From LMUY01 sp965198895 (GTDB lineage Bacteria > Pseudomonadota > Alphaproteobacteria > Acetobacterales > Acetobacteraceae), in NCBI GenBank assembly GCA_965198895.1, contig OZ240676.1:682001-746000 (forward strand): a DNA stretch of 64,000 nucleotides. Reading direction: 5' to 3'. Every line of letters begins with the position of its first letter. Position 1 is the stretch's first letter. The notes beneath the pieces are model-generated. The model did no database searches. It worked only from the letters and a program-made list of their open reading frames with translations, and was not told the origin of the DNA. Below, piece after piece: positions 51,122 to 59,457 of this stretch. A program made the position numbers and the translations under genes.

Positions 51122-51889
51122 CTAAGTTTGCGCGGCTCCGCCGTCCACGTAGAACTCGGTCGCGTTGACGAAACTCGACTCATCGGATGCCAGGAACAAC
51201 GCGGCGTTGGCGACCTCGTTCGGGTCGGCGATCGTGCCGCGGAGAACCTGAGAGGCCAAGAACGCCTTCACCTCGGGCGAAGCTCCGGCAAGCGCGGCCG
51301 TGGCGGTTGGCCCGGGAACGAGAAGGTTCACCCGGATGTTTCGGCCTTTGAGTTCCTGCGCCCACGTGCGTGCGAACGAGCGCAAAGCCGCCTTGCTAGC
51401 ATTGTAGACGCTCCGACCCGGGCGTCCCCGGCTGCCAGCGATCGAGCCCTGCAGGATGATGGACGCGCCATCGGTCAGTAACGAAAGCGCTTTCTGCACC
51501 GTGAACAGCGTACCCCGCATGTTGGTGCCGACGATCGCGTCGAAATGCTCTTCGCTCACCTCGGCCAGGGGCGAACCGGCTCCGGCACCCGCGTTGGCAT
51601 ACAGGATGTCGATCCGTCCCTTCTCCGATCTCACGACTTCGAACAGGCGGTCGAGGTCGGCCAAGTTCGCTACGTCACCCTGGATCCCGCGCACGTTCAG
51701 TCCGATGGTCTCGACAGCCGCGTCGAGCCTTTCCTGATTACGGCCGTTCATGAACACGAAAGCGCCTTCGGCCGCGAACCTCTTGGCAGTTGCGAGGCCG
51801 ATCCCCGACGAGGAGCCGGTGATGACGGCGACCTTCCCCTCCAAGCGCAGTCGGTTGGAGAGTGCGCCTCCGGTGGATGATTCAAGCAT
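51122..51889 (-). CDS. Short-chain dehydrogenase/reductase
   Basis: A 255-residue classical SDR. The coenzyme motif is TGSSSGIG (T-G-x3-G-x-G), followed by LYANAGAG (the NNAG box), catalytic Ser in LQGSIAGSRG, and Tyr/Lys in YNASKAA. The R-N-x-x-R pattern after the first strand suggests NADP preference. The substrate is unknown. The start at 51889 lies inside the end of the upstream SDR gene (8-bp overlap), so the two are co-translated. The full catalytic set makes it the likely active partner of the pair. Confidence 0.88.
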   Translation of the reverse strand: MLESSTGGALSNRLRLEGKVAVITGSSSGIGLATAKRFAAEGAFVFMNGRNQERLDAAVETIGLNVRGIQGDVANLADLDRLFEVVRSEKGRIDILYANAGAGAGSPLAEVSEEHFDAIVGTNMRGTLFTVQKALSLLTDGASIILQGSIAGSRGRPGRSVYNASKAALRSFARTWAQELKGRNIRVNLLVPGPTATAALAGASPEVKAFLASQVLRGTIADPNEVANAALFLASDESSFVNATEFYVDGGAAQT

Positions 51890-52631
51890 TGAAGCCTCCG
51901 TCGGCGTCGATGGACGACCCGGTGATGAACGAAGCTGCGGGACTGGCGAAAAACAAAATCGGGGCGACCACCTCTTCGATCCGGGCAAACCGGGGGAAGC
52001 AGAGGGTACTGAAGAAGCTCTTGAACGCGCTCTCACCCGCGTCGCGGTGAATTTCGGTATCCATGATGCCGGAATGCACCACGTTGACGGTGACCCTGCG
52101 GGAAGCGAGATCGCGGGCCACGCCGCGGGCGAAGCCGTCGATGGCGCCCTTGACCGCGGCGAGGTCGGCGAACCCGGTCGCACCGGTTCGAGTCCCTAGG
52201 TTCGAGCCAATCATGACGATCCGGCCATCCTCCGAGATGACTTTCGCGGTCGCGCGAACGGTCGCCATGTATCCGGCAAGTGCCACCGACCAGAAATGGT
52301 CGAATGTGGGCTGATGCCGCTCGGGATCGGTGACGGAGCCGTGGGCATCGATGGACGCGTTGCTGACAAGAATGTCGATGCATCCAAATCTCTCGACGAC
52401 CCGGTCGACGATCGTCGATGCGGCGACCGGGTCACCCTGATCGGCTTGGAACGATGAACCACGCACACCCAGAGCTTCGATGCCGCGCACGACCCCCTCG
52501 GCTCGCTCCTTGGCCACGACGTAGCTGATCGCGACATCAGCGCCTTGCCCGGCGAGAGCCAAGGCAGTCGCCGCACCGAGGCCACGGGAGCCGCCGGTAA
52601 CTAGGGCAACTTTGCCCGTCAAAGTCTTCAT
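51882..52631 (-). CDS. Short-chain dehydrogenase/reductase lacking the catalytic tyrosine
   Basis: A 249-residue SDR with coenzyme motif TGGSRGLG, the LVSNASID box and a good C-terminal substrate-loop region (VNVVHSGIMDTEI, SFITGSSIDADGGF). Where the family has Y-x3-K (typically DYAATKGA), this protein reads DLAAVKGA: the tyrosine is replaced by leucine while the lysine is kept. Without Tyr normal dehydrogenase chemistry should fail, so it may be a pseudoenzyme or a regulatory partner of the adjoining SDR. It is the first gene of the pair, with 116 bp to the IS21 end upstream. Confidence 0.85.
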   Translation of the reverse strand: MKTLTGKVALVTGGSRGLGAATALALAGQGADVAISYVVAKERAEGVVRGIEALGVRGSSFQADQGDPVAASTIVDRVVERFGCIDILVSNASIDAHGSVTDPERHQPTFDHFWSVALAGYMATVRATAKVISEDGRIVMIGSNLGTRTGATGFADLAAVKGAIDGFARGVARDLASRRVTVNVVHSGIMDTEIHRDAGESAFKSFFSTLCFPRFARIEEVVAPILFFASPAASFITGSSIDADGGFNA

Positions 52632-52802
52632 GGAAGCTCCTCGAAGAACGCCGATTGGGCCAGTTTTGATTCATGTTTGCGCATGGGGGGTGACGGAGTC
52701 GGCTGCGCCTCTAATCAGGTAGTACGGGCTAGAAGGAGGTCCTGACCTGTCAATCAGCATCCAATAGTTTCCAGGTAACAGCGTCCAATAGTTTCCATTT
52801 GG

Positions 52803-53549
52803 TCAGAGGGGTTTTGCCTGCTGTTTGCGGTGTTTGAAGCGGAAGGAGTCGTTGCCGGTCTCCAGGATGTCGCAGTGGTGGGTGATGCGATCGAGCAAGG
52901 CTGTGGTCATTTTGGCGTCGCCGAACACCGTAACCCATTCGGCGAATGACAAGTTGGTGGTAATAATCAGCGAAGTCTTCTCGTAGAGTTGGCTGATCAG
53001 ATGGAATAACAGGGCGCCCCCAGAGGTAGGGAACGGCAAGTAGCCCAGTTCATCGAGGATGACGGCGTCGGCCTGGACGAGTTGTCTGGCCATGTTGCCT
53101 GCTTTGCCTTGCTGCTTTTCCCGCTCCAGTTGATTCACCAGGTCGACGGCGTTGTAGAAGCGGACGCGTTTGCGTTGGTGGATGGCGGCAACCCCCAACG
53201 CCGTGGCGACGTGGGTTTTGCCAGTGCCCGTTCCGCCGACCAGGATCAGGTTCTGCGCCGTGTCCATAAAGGCCGCGGTTGCCAGTGTCTCGATGTCGGG
53301 TTTTGGCAGCGGTGTTTCCGCCCAATCGATGCCGGTGAGATCGCGATGCACAGGGAAGCGCGCTGCCTTGAGTTGATAGCGCAAGCTGCGTACCTGGCGA
53401 TCGGCGAGTTCGGCCTCGATAAGCCGGTCCATCCAGGCTTCGGGCTGCATTGGCCGCCGCGGCCCTTCGGCCAGCAACTCACTCCAGGCGGTTGCCATGC
53501 CGTAGAGATGCAGCGCGTTGAGTTGGGCCAGGCGATCAATGGATGACAT
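52803..53549 (-). CDS. istB: IS21 family helper ATPase IstB
   Basis: A 248-residue AAA+ ATPase that helps IstA choose and hold the target. The Walker A motif is LVGGTGTGKTHVA and the Walker B VILDELGYLPF, followed by the sensor segment TSLIITTNLSFAEW. The N-terminal helical domain (LNALHLYGMATAWSELLAEG) contacts the transposase. It overlaps the end of istA by 14 bp, as usual in this family, and appears complete. Confidence 0.95.
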   Translation of the reverse strand: MSSIDRLAQLNALHLYGMATAWSELLAEGPRRPMQPEAWMDRLIEAELADRQVRSLRYQLKAARFPVHRDLTGIDWAETPLPKPDIETLATAAFMDTAQNLILVGGTGTGKTHVATALGVAAIHQRKRVRFYNAVDLVNQLEREKQQGKAGNMARQLVQADAVILDELGYLPFPTSGGALLFHLISQLYEKTSLIITTNLSFAEWVTVFGDAKMTTALLDRITHHCDILETGNDSFRFKHRKQQAKPL

Positions 53550-55035
53550 TGGACACCCCGCGCAGCCGGTCGTAGCGGCTGCAATCCGCCAGCGGTTCGA
53601 CTTCGAGCTTCAGCATGTCGGGCACGTTCATCGCGACCGGCTGCGTCGGTGCGATCAGCCGCTGCATCGCGTTCATCACCACGGACGCAGTGACGACGTT
53701 GCCGTCCAGCACCAGATCACAAGCCACTTCCAGCGTTTCCAACCCGACATCGCGTGCCATCAGCAGCAGCTCGACGAAGGCCCGGTCGCCCTTGGGCTGT
53801 TTGAGGATGCGGTCACGCACAAGCTGGATGGATTGCGGCAGGTCCCACTCGCGGAACGGCGTGCCGTTGCGCAACGCGCCGGGCTTGCGCTCCAGGATGG
53901 GCAGGTAATGCCAGGGATCGCAGATCAGCTGATCGCGTCCGAAACGCCGGGCATGCTGGGCGATTACCGCGCCCTCGGCCACCACGCTGACCTGTGTGGC
54001 GGTGCTGCGGACCGAGACTGCACGGCCAGCAAACAATGCTGGGACGCTGTATCGATTGCGGTCCAGCACCACGAGACAAGTGCTGGAGACCCGCAGCATG
54101 TGCTCCACATACCCGTCGAAGGTCGCGGTGATCTGGCGTAAAGCAAGCTGCTCTTCAACGAAGCAAGCCGCGATGGACCGGTCCGGTGTCGCCGGGTGCT
54201 TGCGCTGGGCCAGCTCCCGGCAGCGCATGGCCAGCCACTCGTTCAACGCCTCGAAGTCAGCAAACCGGGCCAGCGGCGTAAACAGCCACTCCCGGACGTT
54301 GCCGACCTGGTTTTCGACTTGGCCCTTCTCCCACCCCGACGCCGGAGTGCAGGCGATCGGCTCGAAGACATAGTGGTTCGCCAGCACCAGGAAGCGGCGG
54401 TTGAACAGCCGATCCTTGCCGGTGAAGATCGTCTCGACCACCGCCTTGAGATTGTCGTACACCATGCGCTGCGGCACGCCGCCAAAGAAGGCAAACGCGC
54501 GGTTGTGCGCATCGAACACCATCTCCTGGGTCTCCCGCGGATAGGCGACGATGAACATCTGGCGGCTGAACGTCAGGCGGAAATGCGCCACCTTGATGGT
54601 CTGCATGACCCCGCCGAGCTCGACGTACTCGTGGCTCCAATCGAACTGGCAGACCTCGCCTGGCGAGAACGACAGCGGCACGTAGGCCTGGGTGAGAGCA
54701 GGGCCGGACTTGACGGCTTTCCAACGCCGGACGAACCGCTGCACGCTGTCATACGCCCCCCGGTAGCCCTCTGCCTGCAACCCTTCGAACAGGCGGCGTG
54801 CCGTCCGGCGCTGGGCTTTCGGCAGATCGCGCTCCACCCGCAGCCAGGTTTCCAGCGTCGCCTCGAACGCCCCCAGCATCGGCGTCGGTTGCTTCTGGCG
54901 GCGGTAGAGCGGCTCGCACAGACTGCGACAATGCTTGCGGACCGTCGGCCGGGATAGGCTCAGCTCACGCGCGATCGAACTGATGCTCTCCTTGCTGACA
55001 AGACGACGGCGCCGGATCTCGGCAATCAAATCCAT
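53536..55035 (-). CDS. istA: IS21 family transposase IstA
   Basis: About 499 residues. The N-terminal helix-turn-helix (VSKESISSIARELSLSRPTV) binds the terminal repeats. The integrase core follows with CQFDWSHEYVELGG (first Asp), RMVYDNLKAVV (second Asp) and the later EKGQVENQVGNVREW (catalytic Glu), the DDE triad. The start at 55035 begins MDLIAEIRRRR; an in-frame upstream extension to 55080 lies in the terminal repeat region. Intact and presumably active with IstB. Confidence 0.95.
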   Translation of the reverse strand: MDLIAEIRRRRLVSKESISSIARELSLSRPTVRKHCRSLCEPLYRRQKQPTPMLGAFEATLETWLRVERDLPKAQRRTARRLFEGLQAEGYRGAYDSVQRFVRRWKAVKSGPALTQAYVPLSFSPGEVCQFDWSHEYVELGGVMQTIKVAHFRLTFSRQMFIVAYPRETQEMVFDAHNRAFAFFGGVPQRMVYDNLKAVVETIFTGKDRLFNRRFLVLANHYVFEPIACTPASGWEKGQVENQVGNVREWLFTPLARFADFEALNEWLAMRCRELAQRKHPATPDRSIAACFVEEQLALRQITATFDGYVEHMLRVSSTCLVVLDRNRYSVPALFAGRAVSVRSTATQVSVVAEGAVIAQHARRFGRDQLICDPWHYLPILERKPGALRNGTPFREWDLPQSIQLVRDRILKQPKGDRAFVELLLMARDVGLETLEVACDLVLDGNVVTASVVMNAMQRLIAPTQPVAMNVPDMLKLEVEPLADCSRYDRLRGVSNVIH

Positions 55036-55149
55036 GAACAACACCCCAGACTCTCCAGCGCAAACGCCGGATGATCGCACGGACCAGGGTGGAAACTATT
55101 GGACGCTGTTTACCCCCGGAATCTGGAAACTTTTGCACGCTGTTTCACA

Positions 55150-55318
55150 CTTTCGCGTGCATGCGGCGCTCCGGAATCACTTCCCGTGCGAAGTGAGCCA
55201 GCTTTTCTATCAGCCACACATCCTGCAGCAGCGCTGGACCGCGACGGCCTGCCGTCTCGATGTTCATGTTGTCGACGACGGGCGCGCCCGCAGCAGTTGT
55301 GAGCTTGTAATTGGGCAT
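55150..55318 (-). pseudogene. Catalase N-terminal fragment, cut by IS21
   Basis: Leftward from ATG 55318: MPNYKLTTAAGAPVVDNMNI, ETAGRRGPALLQDVWLIEKL and AHFAREVIPERRMHAK. This is the start of a monofunctional haem catalase (LTTAAGAPVxDNxxxxTAGxRGPxLLQD, FxRExIPERxxHAKG); the residue after HAK would be the GSGAYG section with the catalytic His-adjacent region. The frame enters the IS21 end and stops at once (TGA in the repeat). The rest of the gene is not on the far side of the element (52632-52747), so it was deleted. Confidence 0.82.
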
Positions 55319-55749
55319 GACTTACCTCGACAATATAAGAATGGTGCGTAATAGTCCGGGCGATCCGCTCCTCCGACGCGCAGCAGCATAAACGTCGTGC
55401 GGAGTAGACGGCGAGTGGTATCTGGTAAGAAGCATCCGGAATTACGTCTGTCTCAGTCGGCAATCTCTCGGACCAAGGAACCGGCTACTGTTACTTGGCG
55501 ACTGAGCATCGGCGACTTGGCAACCCGGAGTAGCCAACGCTCGGCCCGAGGAGCGCTTTGCTAACTCTATTCTGCTACGTGCAGGCTCCGCCCTCTGCCA
55601 GGGGGACGGTAGGCGTCCATTTCAACATTCTCATATTCGGTAGGCGGATGAGTGACGCCCAGAGCGTTCTTCGGAGGATTGAAAGGCCGCCGGACGCCCC
55701 GAAATTGGGTGGACAGTGCGGGCCAGGGACATACCGCGACCTGCCGGTC
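55319..55749 (+). other. Gene-free stretch
   Basis: About 430 bp between the catalase fragment and the dehydrogenase pseudogene. It likely contains the old catalase promoter. I see no further gene. Confidence 0.35.
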
Positions 55750-56425
55750 TCAACTCGCGTGCTGGAAGTGGATGACGACTTTCCCAACATGCTGTCGGTG
55801 CCTAAGTAGGCAAGCGCGTCCTGCGCCGCCTCGCAGTCGAAAACCCGGTCGATAACCGGCTGGATCTTCGCCATTTCGATAGTTCGTGCCAAATCTTCCA
55901 GGCCAGCCCGGTCGCCGACCATGATGTTCCGAAACACGGCACCGCTGTGCTTGAGCTTGAAGAAGTCCAAGCTCGGGTTGTCTTTGCTCAGGTAGCCCAT
56001 GAAAGCAATCTCGCCGCCGTAGGCTACGGCCCTCAAGGATTGCTCGATCGTGCCCGGCCCGCCGACTTCGACGACCCGTTCGACGCCCCTCCCGTTGGTC
56101 AATTCGCGAACTCGCTCGCCCCATTCTGGGACTTCCAGGTAGTTCACCACCGCATCGGCGCCGAGCGCTCGCAGCCTGTACGCCTTGGTCGAATGCGACG
56201 TCGTGGCAATCACGGTGCAGCCGAAAGCCTTGCGAACTGCAGCGCGAAGATGGAGACGCCACCCGTTCCTTGGATCAGCACACTCTGCCCGGCGCGAACC
56301 GGCGTGCGGCCGCCGAGGGCGCTCCACGCAGTCAACGCCGCGCACGGCAAGGTGGCCGCCTGCTCGTAGGAGAAGCTGTCCGGTATCGGCACGACAGCCT
56401 CCTGATTCACTGCCTTCAACTCCAC
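55750..56425 (-). pseudogene. Zinc-type alcohol dehydrogenase/quinone reductase gene, truncated and frameshifted
   Basis: Read leftward: EAVVPIPDSFSYEQAATLPC, AALTAWSALGGRTPVRAGQS and VLIQGTGGVSIFALQFA, then after a frame change CTVIATTSHSTKAYRLRALG, ADAVVNYLEVPEWGERVREL and VGGPGTIEQSLRAVAYGGEI. This is the cofactor-binding half of an MDR-family dehydrogenase (GTGGVSxFALQ nucleotide-binding motif). A second frame change at GTDSMLGK leads to VVIHFQH. The N-terminal catalytic domain is absent and replaced by an arsB 3' end. Two frameshifts and the fusion make it non-functional. Confidence 0.72.
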
Positions 56426-56770
56426 CAAGAGCACCGGCGGCGTGATGGCCAGTCCGACCCGCATATATTGGCCCCACGAAATCCGAATGCCCTTTGTGGA
56501 GAGCACGTGCAGCCACAGCAGCGTTGCCAGCGACCCTATCGGCGTGATTTTGGATCCGAGGTCGCAGCCGATGAAGTTGGCGTAGATCATGCCTCGCGGG
56601 TCGCCGCCGGGATGCCGTGCGCGCCTTCGATTGACAGGGCGCCGACCAACACGCCGGGCATGTTGTTCATGATGGACGACAGGACCACCGCGTCGAAGCC
56701 GGTGCCGCTGGTTGCCGCCCACCGGACTATCCGGCCAGCCAGACCAACGCGGCCGGTCAGCACGGGATGG
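56424..56770 (-). pseudogene. 3'-terminal fragment of a second arsB copy
   Basis: Leftward the segment encodes VLSSIMNNMPGVLVGALSIE, GAHGIPAATREA, then NFIGCDLGSKITPIGSLATL and LWLHVLSTKGIRISWGQYMR, the C-terminal part of ArsB. It closely parallels 60562-60905 in the intact arsB (roughly 90 percent identical by eye at the DNA level). It is cut at both ends: at 56425 it joins a dehydrogenase gene after the PPVLLV residues, and at about 56770 it fades out. It has differences from the intact copy, so it is not a very recent duplication. Confidence 0.75.
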
Positions 56771-56805
56771 ATGGCAAACCAAGCGCAACCCGATACTCTG
56801 CCGTG

Positions 56806-57018
56806 ATGAACACCACCGAGCGGCGTGCCTTGGAGTTTGTCAGAAGCGTCAAAGGCGGACCAACGCCAGCCGAGTTCGACGCGATGCACGTACCACTCGG
56901 CCCCATCCTGGCGCCGAAGCTGGTCAATTTGGGACTGATCCGGATATCCGACGGACGGTTCCGTCTTACCAAGGAAGGTATAAGCGCGCTGGCGAATGCC
57001 GCGCCGGATCTCGGCTAG
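56806..57018 (+). CDS. Small hypothetical protein with winged-helix-like character
   Basis: A 70-residue protein: MNTTERRALEFVRSVKGGPT, FDAMHVPLGPILAPKLVNLG, LIRISDGRFRLTKEGISALA. The order helix, helix, then RISDGRFRLTKEG beta-wing resembles a small winged-helix DNA-binding protein. No family name is known to me. A frameshifted paralogue is at 37745-37946. It lies in the space between arsB remnant sequence and a decayed stress-protein gene and has no obvious operon partner. Confidence 0.55.
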   Translation: MNTTERRALEFVRSVKGGPTPAEFDAMHVPLGPILAPKLVNLGLIRISDGRFRLTKEGISALANAAPDLG

Positions 57019-57576
57019 CTGGCAGTCTCCGTAGCCTGCGGGACCAGCACCCGAATACTTGCATGACCGTCGACCAGCAATTTCGAAGACGGACACGGTG
57101 GATTCCGGCGTGGACACGGCACCCAAAGTATTGGTTTCCAAAACATCAACCTAAGCGGAGTGCCCTGCAACGAAGACCGCTGGAGCCGGACGACTTCCGA
57201 TAGCTCGACGCCGCCCCGCACCTCTATCCTCGTCACTGGTCTATCGAGAGGCGCTAGTTGCCTTCAAGCGACGCGAGATGGGACGGGGAGTTTACCTTTG
57301 CCCGAAGCACCTCGGAAATGTTGCCGACCACGCATCCCCACGTGTTGGCTCGCTCGGGACGAACCGAGGCGCAGACCATGGTGAAGATGCAGGATGCGTT
57401 TGCGGCGTGGGTTCAAGTCATGCTTGCACGCAACGTGGATGCAATTAGGCATCTGAACGACGGCCCGTAATCTGAACAACGGTCGGCCCGAAGCCAACGA
57501 ACCGACTGCCGACCTGAACCTTTTGCTTCCACATGGTTCGACGCCTTGATTGTTCCTTCCTTCGATGGGTGTGCCG
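57019..57576 (+). other. Gene-poor stretch
   Basis: About 560 bp. A frame around 57380-57470 (MVKMQDAFAAWVQVMLARNV, DAIRHLND) looks protein-like and may be the end of a lost gene, but nothing upstream supports it. Confidence 0.3.
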
Positions 57577-57931
57577 ATGTCATTTGAAACCCTGATTGTC
57601 GCTTACGAACGAGCCGATCGAGCCAGCGCCGCAGTCTCGGCCCTGCGTTCGCTTGGCGTGTCGCCGGGGAGACATCAAACGCCACTCCGTCTCGGCGGAA
57701 ACAACCGAAGAGGTGGCCGTCGCTTCGGAACCGCCGACTGGCAGCGGCTTTTTCGCGTGGCTGTTCGGGCACGACGCCATCGCGGCGCGGGTCGAACTAT
57801 ATCGGAAGGCCTTGGATGCGGGCGGGACCGTGATCAGCGTCAGACTCGGGGTTGACGACGTGCAAGCTGTCTACCGGTTGTTGCAAGACTTCGGACCGCT
57901 CGACTGGGAAATCGCGCCCGGCGGCGGCTGA
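57577..57931 (+). pseudogene. General-stress-protein-like gene with a one-base frameshift
   Basis: From ATG 57577: SFETLIVAYERADRASAAVS, ALRSLGVSPG; then in the next frame DIKRHSVSAETTEEVAVASE, GFFAWLFGHDAIAARVELYR, KALDAGGTVISVRLGVDDVQ and the end. The pieces join if one G is removed from the CCGGGGAG run near 57670. The whole resembles the short 17M/general-stress alpha/beta domain (AVYDxxxxAxxAxxxLxxxGxxxxDI). Either a real inactivating insertion or a homopolymer sequencing error. Confidence 0.6.
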
Positions 57932-58004
57932 GACCAAGAAGCCTTTTTAAGCTTTCCGACCCACGTCTTGGACTCGCCCGGCGCCCTATCCGCAACGGAG
58001 GGTG

Positions 58005-58039
58005 TTGACGCTCCACTACAGTAGGAAGTAAAACTTTAC
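58005..58039 (+). promoter_or_regulatory. Promoter and palindromic operator of the MarR-type gene
   Basis: TTGACG (58005-58010) and TAAAAC (58029-58034) with an 18-bp gap could be -35 and -10 boxes. GTAAA-AC-TTTAC (58028-58039) is a perfect inverted repeat over the -10, a typical place for MarR-family autorepression. It ends 13 bp before the regulator's first ATG. Confidence 0.5.
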
Positions 58040-58051
58040 AGTTAGCTGTCT

Positions 58052-58522
58052 ATGTGTGACCTTCGTTCGATGAGAATGGATCCGGACGACGTTCAACTTG
58101 CCCGCGTCTCCGCCTTGGCGGCGGATCTCCGCGCGTTGGTCGGCAAGCTGAAGCGCCGCCTACGCGAACAGGCGAACGCTGGCGACCTGGCGCCGTCGCA
58201 GACATCCGTGCTGCTCAGGCTGGAACGAGAGGGTCCCACGACGACGTCCAATCTCGCCCGGCTGGAAGGGATGCGTCCGCAGTCGATGGGCACGTTGATT
58301 CTCGCCCTCGAAGCTGCGGGCCACGTGATCGGTTCGCCGGACCCGAAGGACGGACGACGGACCATCCTGTCGCTTTCGGACTCCTGCCGGGAATGGATTA
58401 GCCAAGGGCGGACGGCCCGGCAGGACTGGCTGTGCCGTACCATCGAAGCGCGGCTTTCGTCGGAGCGCCAGGATGACCTCGCTGCGGCCATCGACGTGCT
58501 CAAGCTGCTGGTCGAAGACTGA
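58052..58522 (+). CDS. MarR family transcriptional regulator
   Basis: A 156-residue winged-helix regulator: LRALVGKLKRRLREQ, LAPSQTSVLLRLEREGPTTT, SNLARLEGMRPQSMGTLILA, LEAAGHVIGSPDPKDGRRTI. The DPKDGRR wing is the MarR hallmark. It should form a dimer binding a palindrome and released by a small ligand. A perfect GTAAA/TTTAC palindrome lies just upstream. The two genes after it (isochorismatase-like, membrane protein) are in the same direction and may be its targets. Starts at 58052, 58070 or 58076 are possible. Confidence 0.85.
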   Translation: MCDLRSMRMDPDDVQLARVSALAADLRALVGKLKRRLREQANAGDLAPSQTSVLLRLEREGPTTTSNLARLEGMRPQSMGTLILALEAAGHVIGSPDPKDGRRTILSLSDSCREWISQGRTARQDWLCRTIEARLSSERQDDLAAAIDVLKLLVED

Positions 58523-58559
58523 ACGCCCGGCGTGCCAACTTGATTCCCAAGGATCGAAT

Positions 58560-59125
58560 ATGGCAGTCACCACCCTCGACCCCAAGACGGCCCTCATCGT
58601 CGTCGACCTGCAAAAGGGCATCGTCGGATACCCCTGCGCTCACCCGATCGGGGGCGTCATCAGGCGAGCTACGGCCTTGGCGGAAGGTTCCGCCGTGTCG
58701 GCCTGCCGGTAGTGCTCGTCAATGTGTCCGGCAGCCCGCCGGGCCGAACGGAACGTCCGTCGCGCATAAGCGAGCCGCTGCCGGAAGACTGGACGGACCT
58801 CATAAACGACCTGGATCGGCACACCGGCGATATCGTCGTGACCAAACGGTCTTGGGGCGCGTTCGCGACCACCGAGCTCTATGCGATACTGAAGGCGTTG
58901 GGCATCACCCAGGTCGTGATTGCCGGTGTCGCCACAGGCACGGGCGTCGAAGCGACGGCGCGTCAGGCATACGAGCAAGGTTACAACGTCACCCTAGCCA
59001 TCGACGCCATGACGGACACGCGGTCCGAGGCGCACGACTACAGCGTGGCGAACGTCTTTCCCCGGTTGGGCGAGACAGGGCTGACCGAGGACCTCCTCGG
59101 CTTGCTGAAAAAAAGGAGCGCCTAG
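58560..59125 (+). pseudogene. Isochorismatase-family hydrolase gene with a frameshift
   Basis: From ATG 58560: VTTLDPKTALIVVDLQKGIV (catalytic Asp in VVDLQ) and GGVIRRATALAEG, then a stop at 58710. In another frame it goes on with LPVVLVNVSGSPPGR, DLDRHTGDIVVTKRSWGAFA (catalytic Lys), GITQVVIAGVATGTGVEATA and the end at 59125. One base missing near 58686 accounts for the break. The usual nucleophilic Cys position reads in a GVATGTGVE context, as in a Cys-less subgroup. If the frameshift is real, a shorter C-terminal product could still start at 58712. Confidence 0.7.
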
Positions 59126-59127
59126 GA

Positions 59128-59457
59128 ATGCAGTGGACCCATCTTCTCGCCTGCTTTTTCGGCACCGTATTTCTGGTCAATGCCGTTCCGCATTTCGTCA
59201 GCGGGGTGACCGGTCGGGCATTCCAGACACCTTTCGCCAAGCCTCCCGGGCAAGGTCTGTCGTCGTCGACCGTGAACGTCCTCTGGGCGTTCGCGAACAT
59301 CGTCATCGGATACGTGCTGCTCTGCCGGGCTGGCGAACTCGACTTCCGTTGCGGCGGTGACGCTGCGGCGGCAGGACTGGGTCTGCTGGTGATGAGCGTA
59401 ATTCACGCGCGACTTTTCAGCCGCTTCCACGGTGGTAGCGAGCCGAAGATCCCGTGA
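59128..59457 (+). CDS. Small integral membrane protein
   Basis: A 109-residue hydrophobic protein: HLLACFFGTVFLVNAVPHFV, SGVTGRAFQTPFAKPPGQGL, NVLWAFANIVIGYVLLCRAG, AAAAGLGLLVMSVIHARLFS, giving three probable membrane helices. The HFVSGVxGRxFQxPFxxPPGxGLSS signature is a conserved family of unknown function. An AAAGGAG and a TAGGA lie just before the ATG, 3 bp after the isochorismatase stop, so the two were co-transcribed. Confidence 0.7.
   Translation: MQWTHLLACFFGTVFLVNAVPHFVSGVTGRAFQTPFAKPPGQGLSSSTVNVLWAFANIVIGYVLLCRAGELDFRCGGDAAAAGLGLLVMSVIHARLFSRFHGGSEPKIP

Larger units (their letters stand above)
52748..55149 (-). mobile_element. IS21-family insertion sequence (2402 bp)
   Basis: Left end TGTCAATCAGCATCCAATAG and right end (reverse complement) TGTGAAACAGCGTGCAAAAG form an imperfect terminal repeat of about 25 bp ending TTTCC. 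Each end holds a second inner copy (CAGCGTCCAATAGTTTCCA at 52779-52797, and its complement at 55090-55108), the multiple terminal repeats typical of IS21. istA and istB are intact and overlap. No target duplication was found (CTGACC on the left, CTTTCG on the right), so at least one flank has changed since insertion. Confidence 0.92.

Noticed and set aside
51890..52183. 98-residue N-terminal extension of the second SDR
   Set aside because: It is an out-of-frame reading of the upstream SDR, Ser/Arg-rich and without SDR character; the start at 51889 gives the normal SDR N-terminus.
54196..54957. 253-codon rightward frame inside the IS21 element
   Set aside because: It is antisense to istA, which carries the HTH and DDE motifs.
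52742..55155. Target duplication for the IS21 copy
   Set aside because: The bases next to the two ends (CTGACC and CTTTCG) do not match at any length from 4 to 8, so none is claimed.
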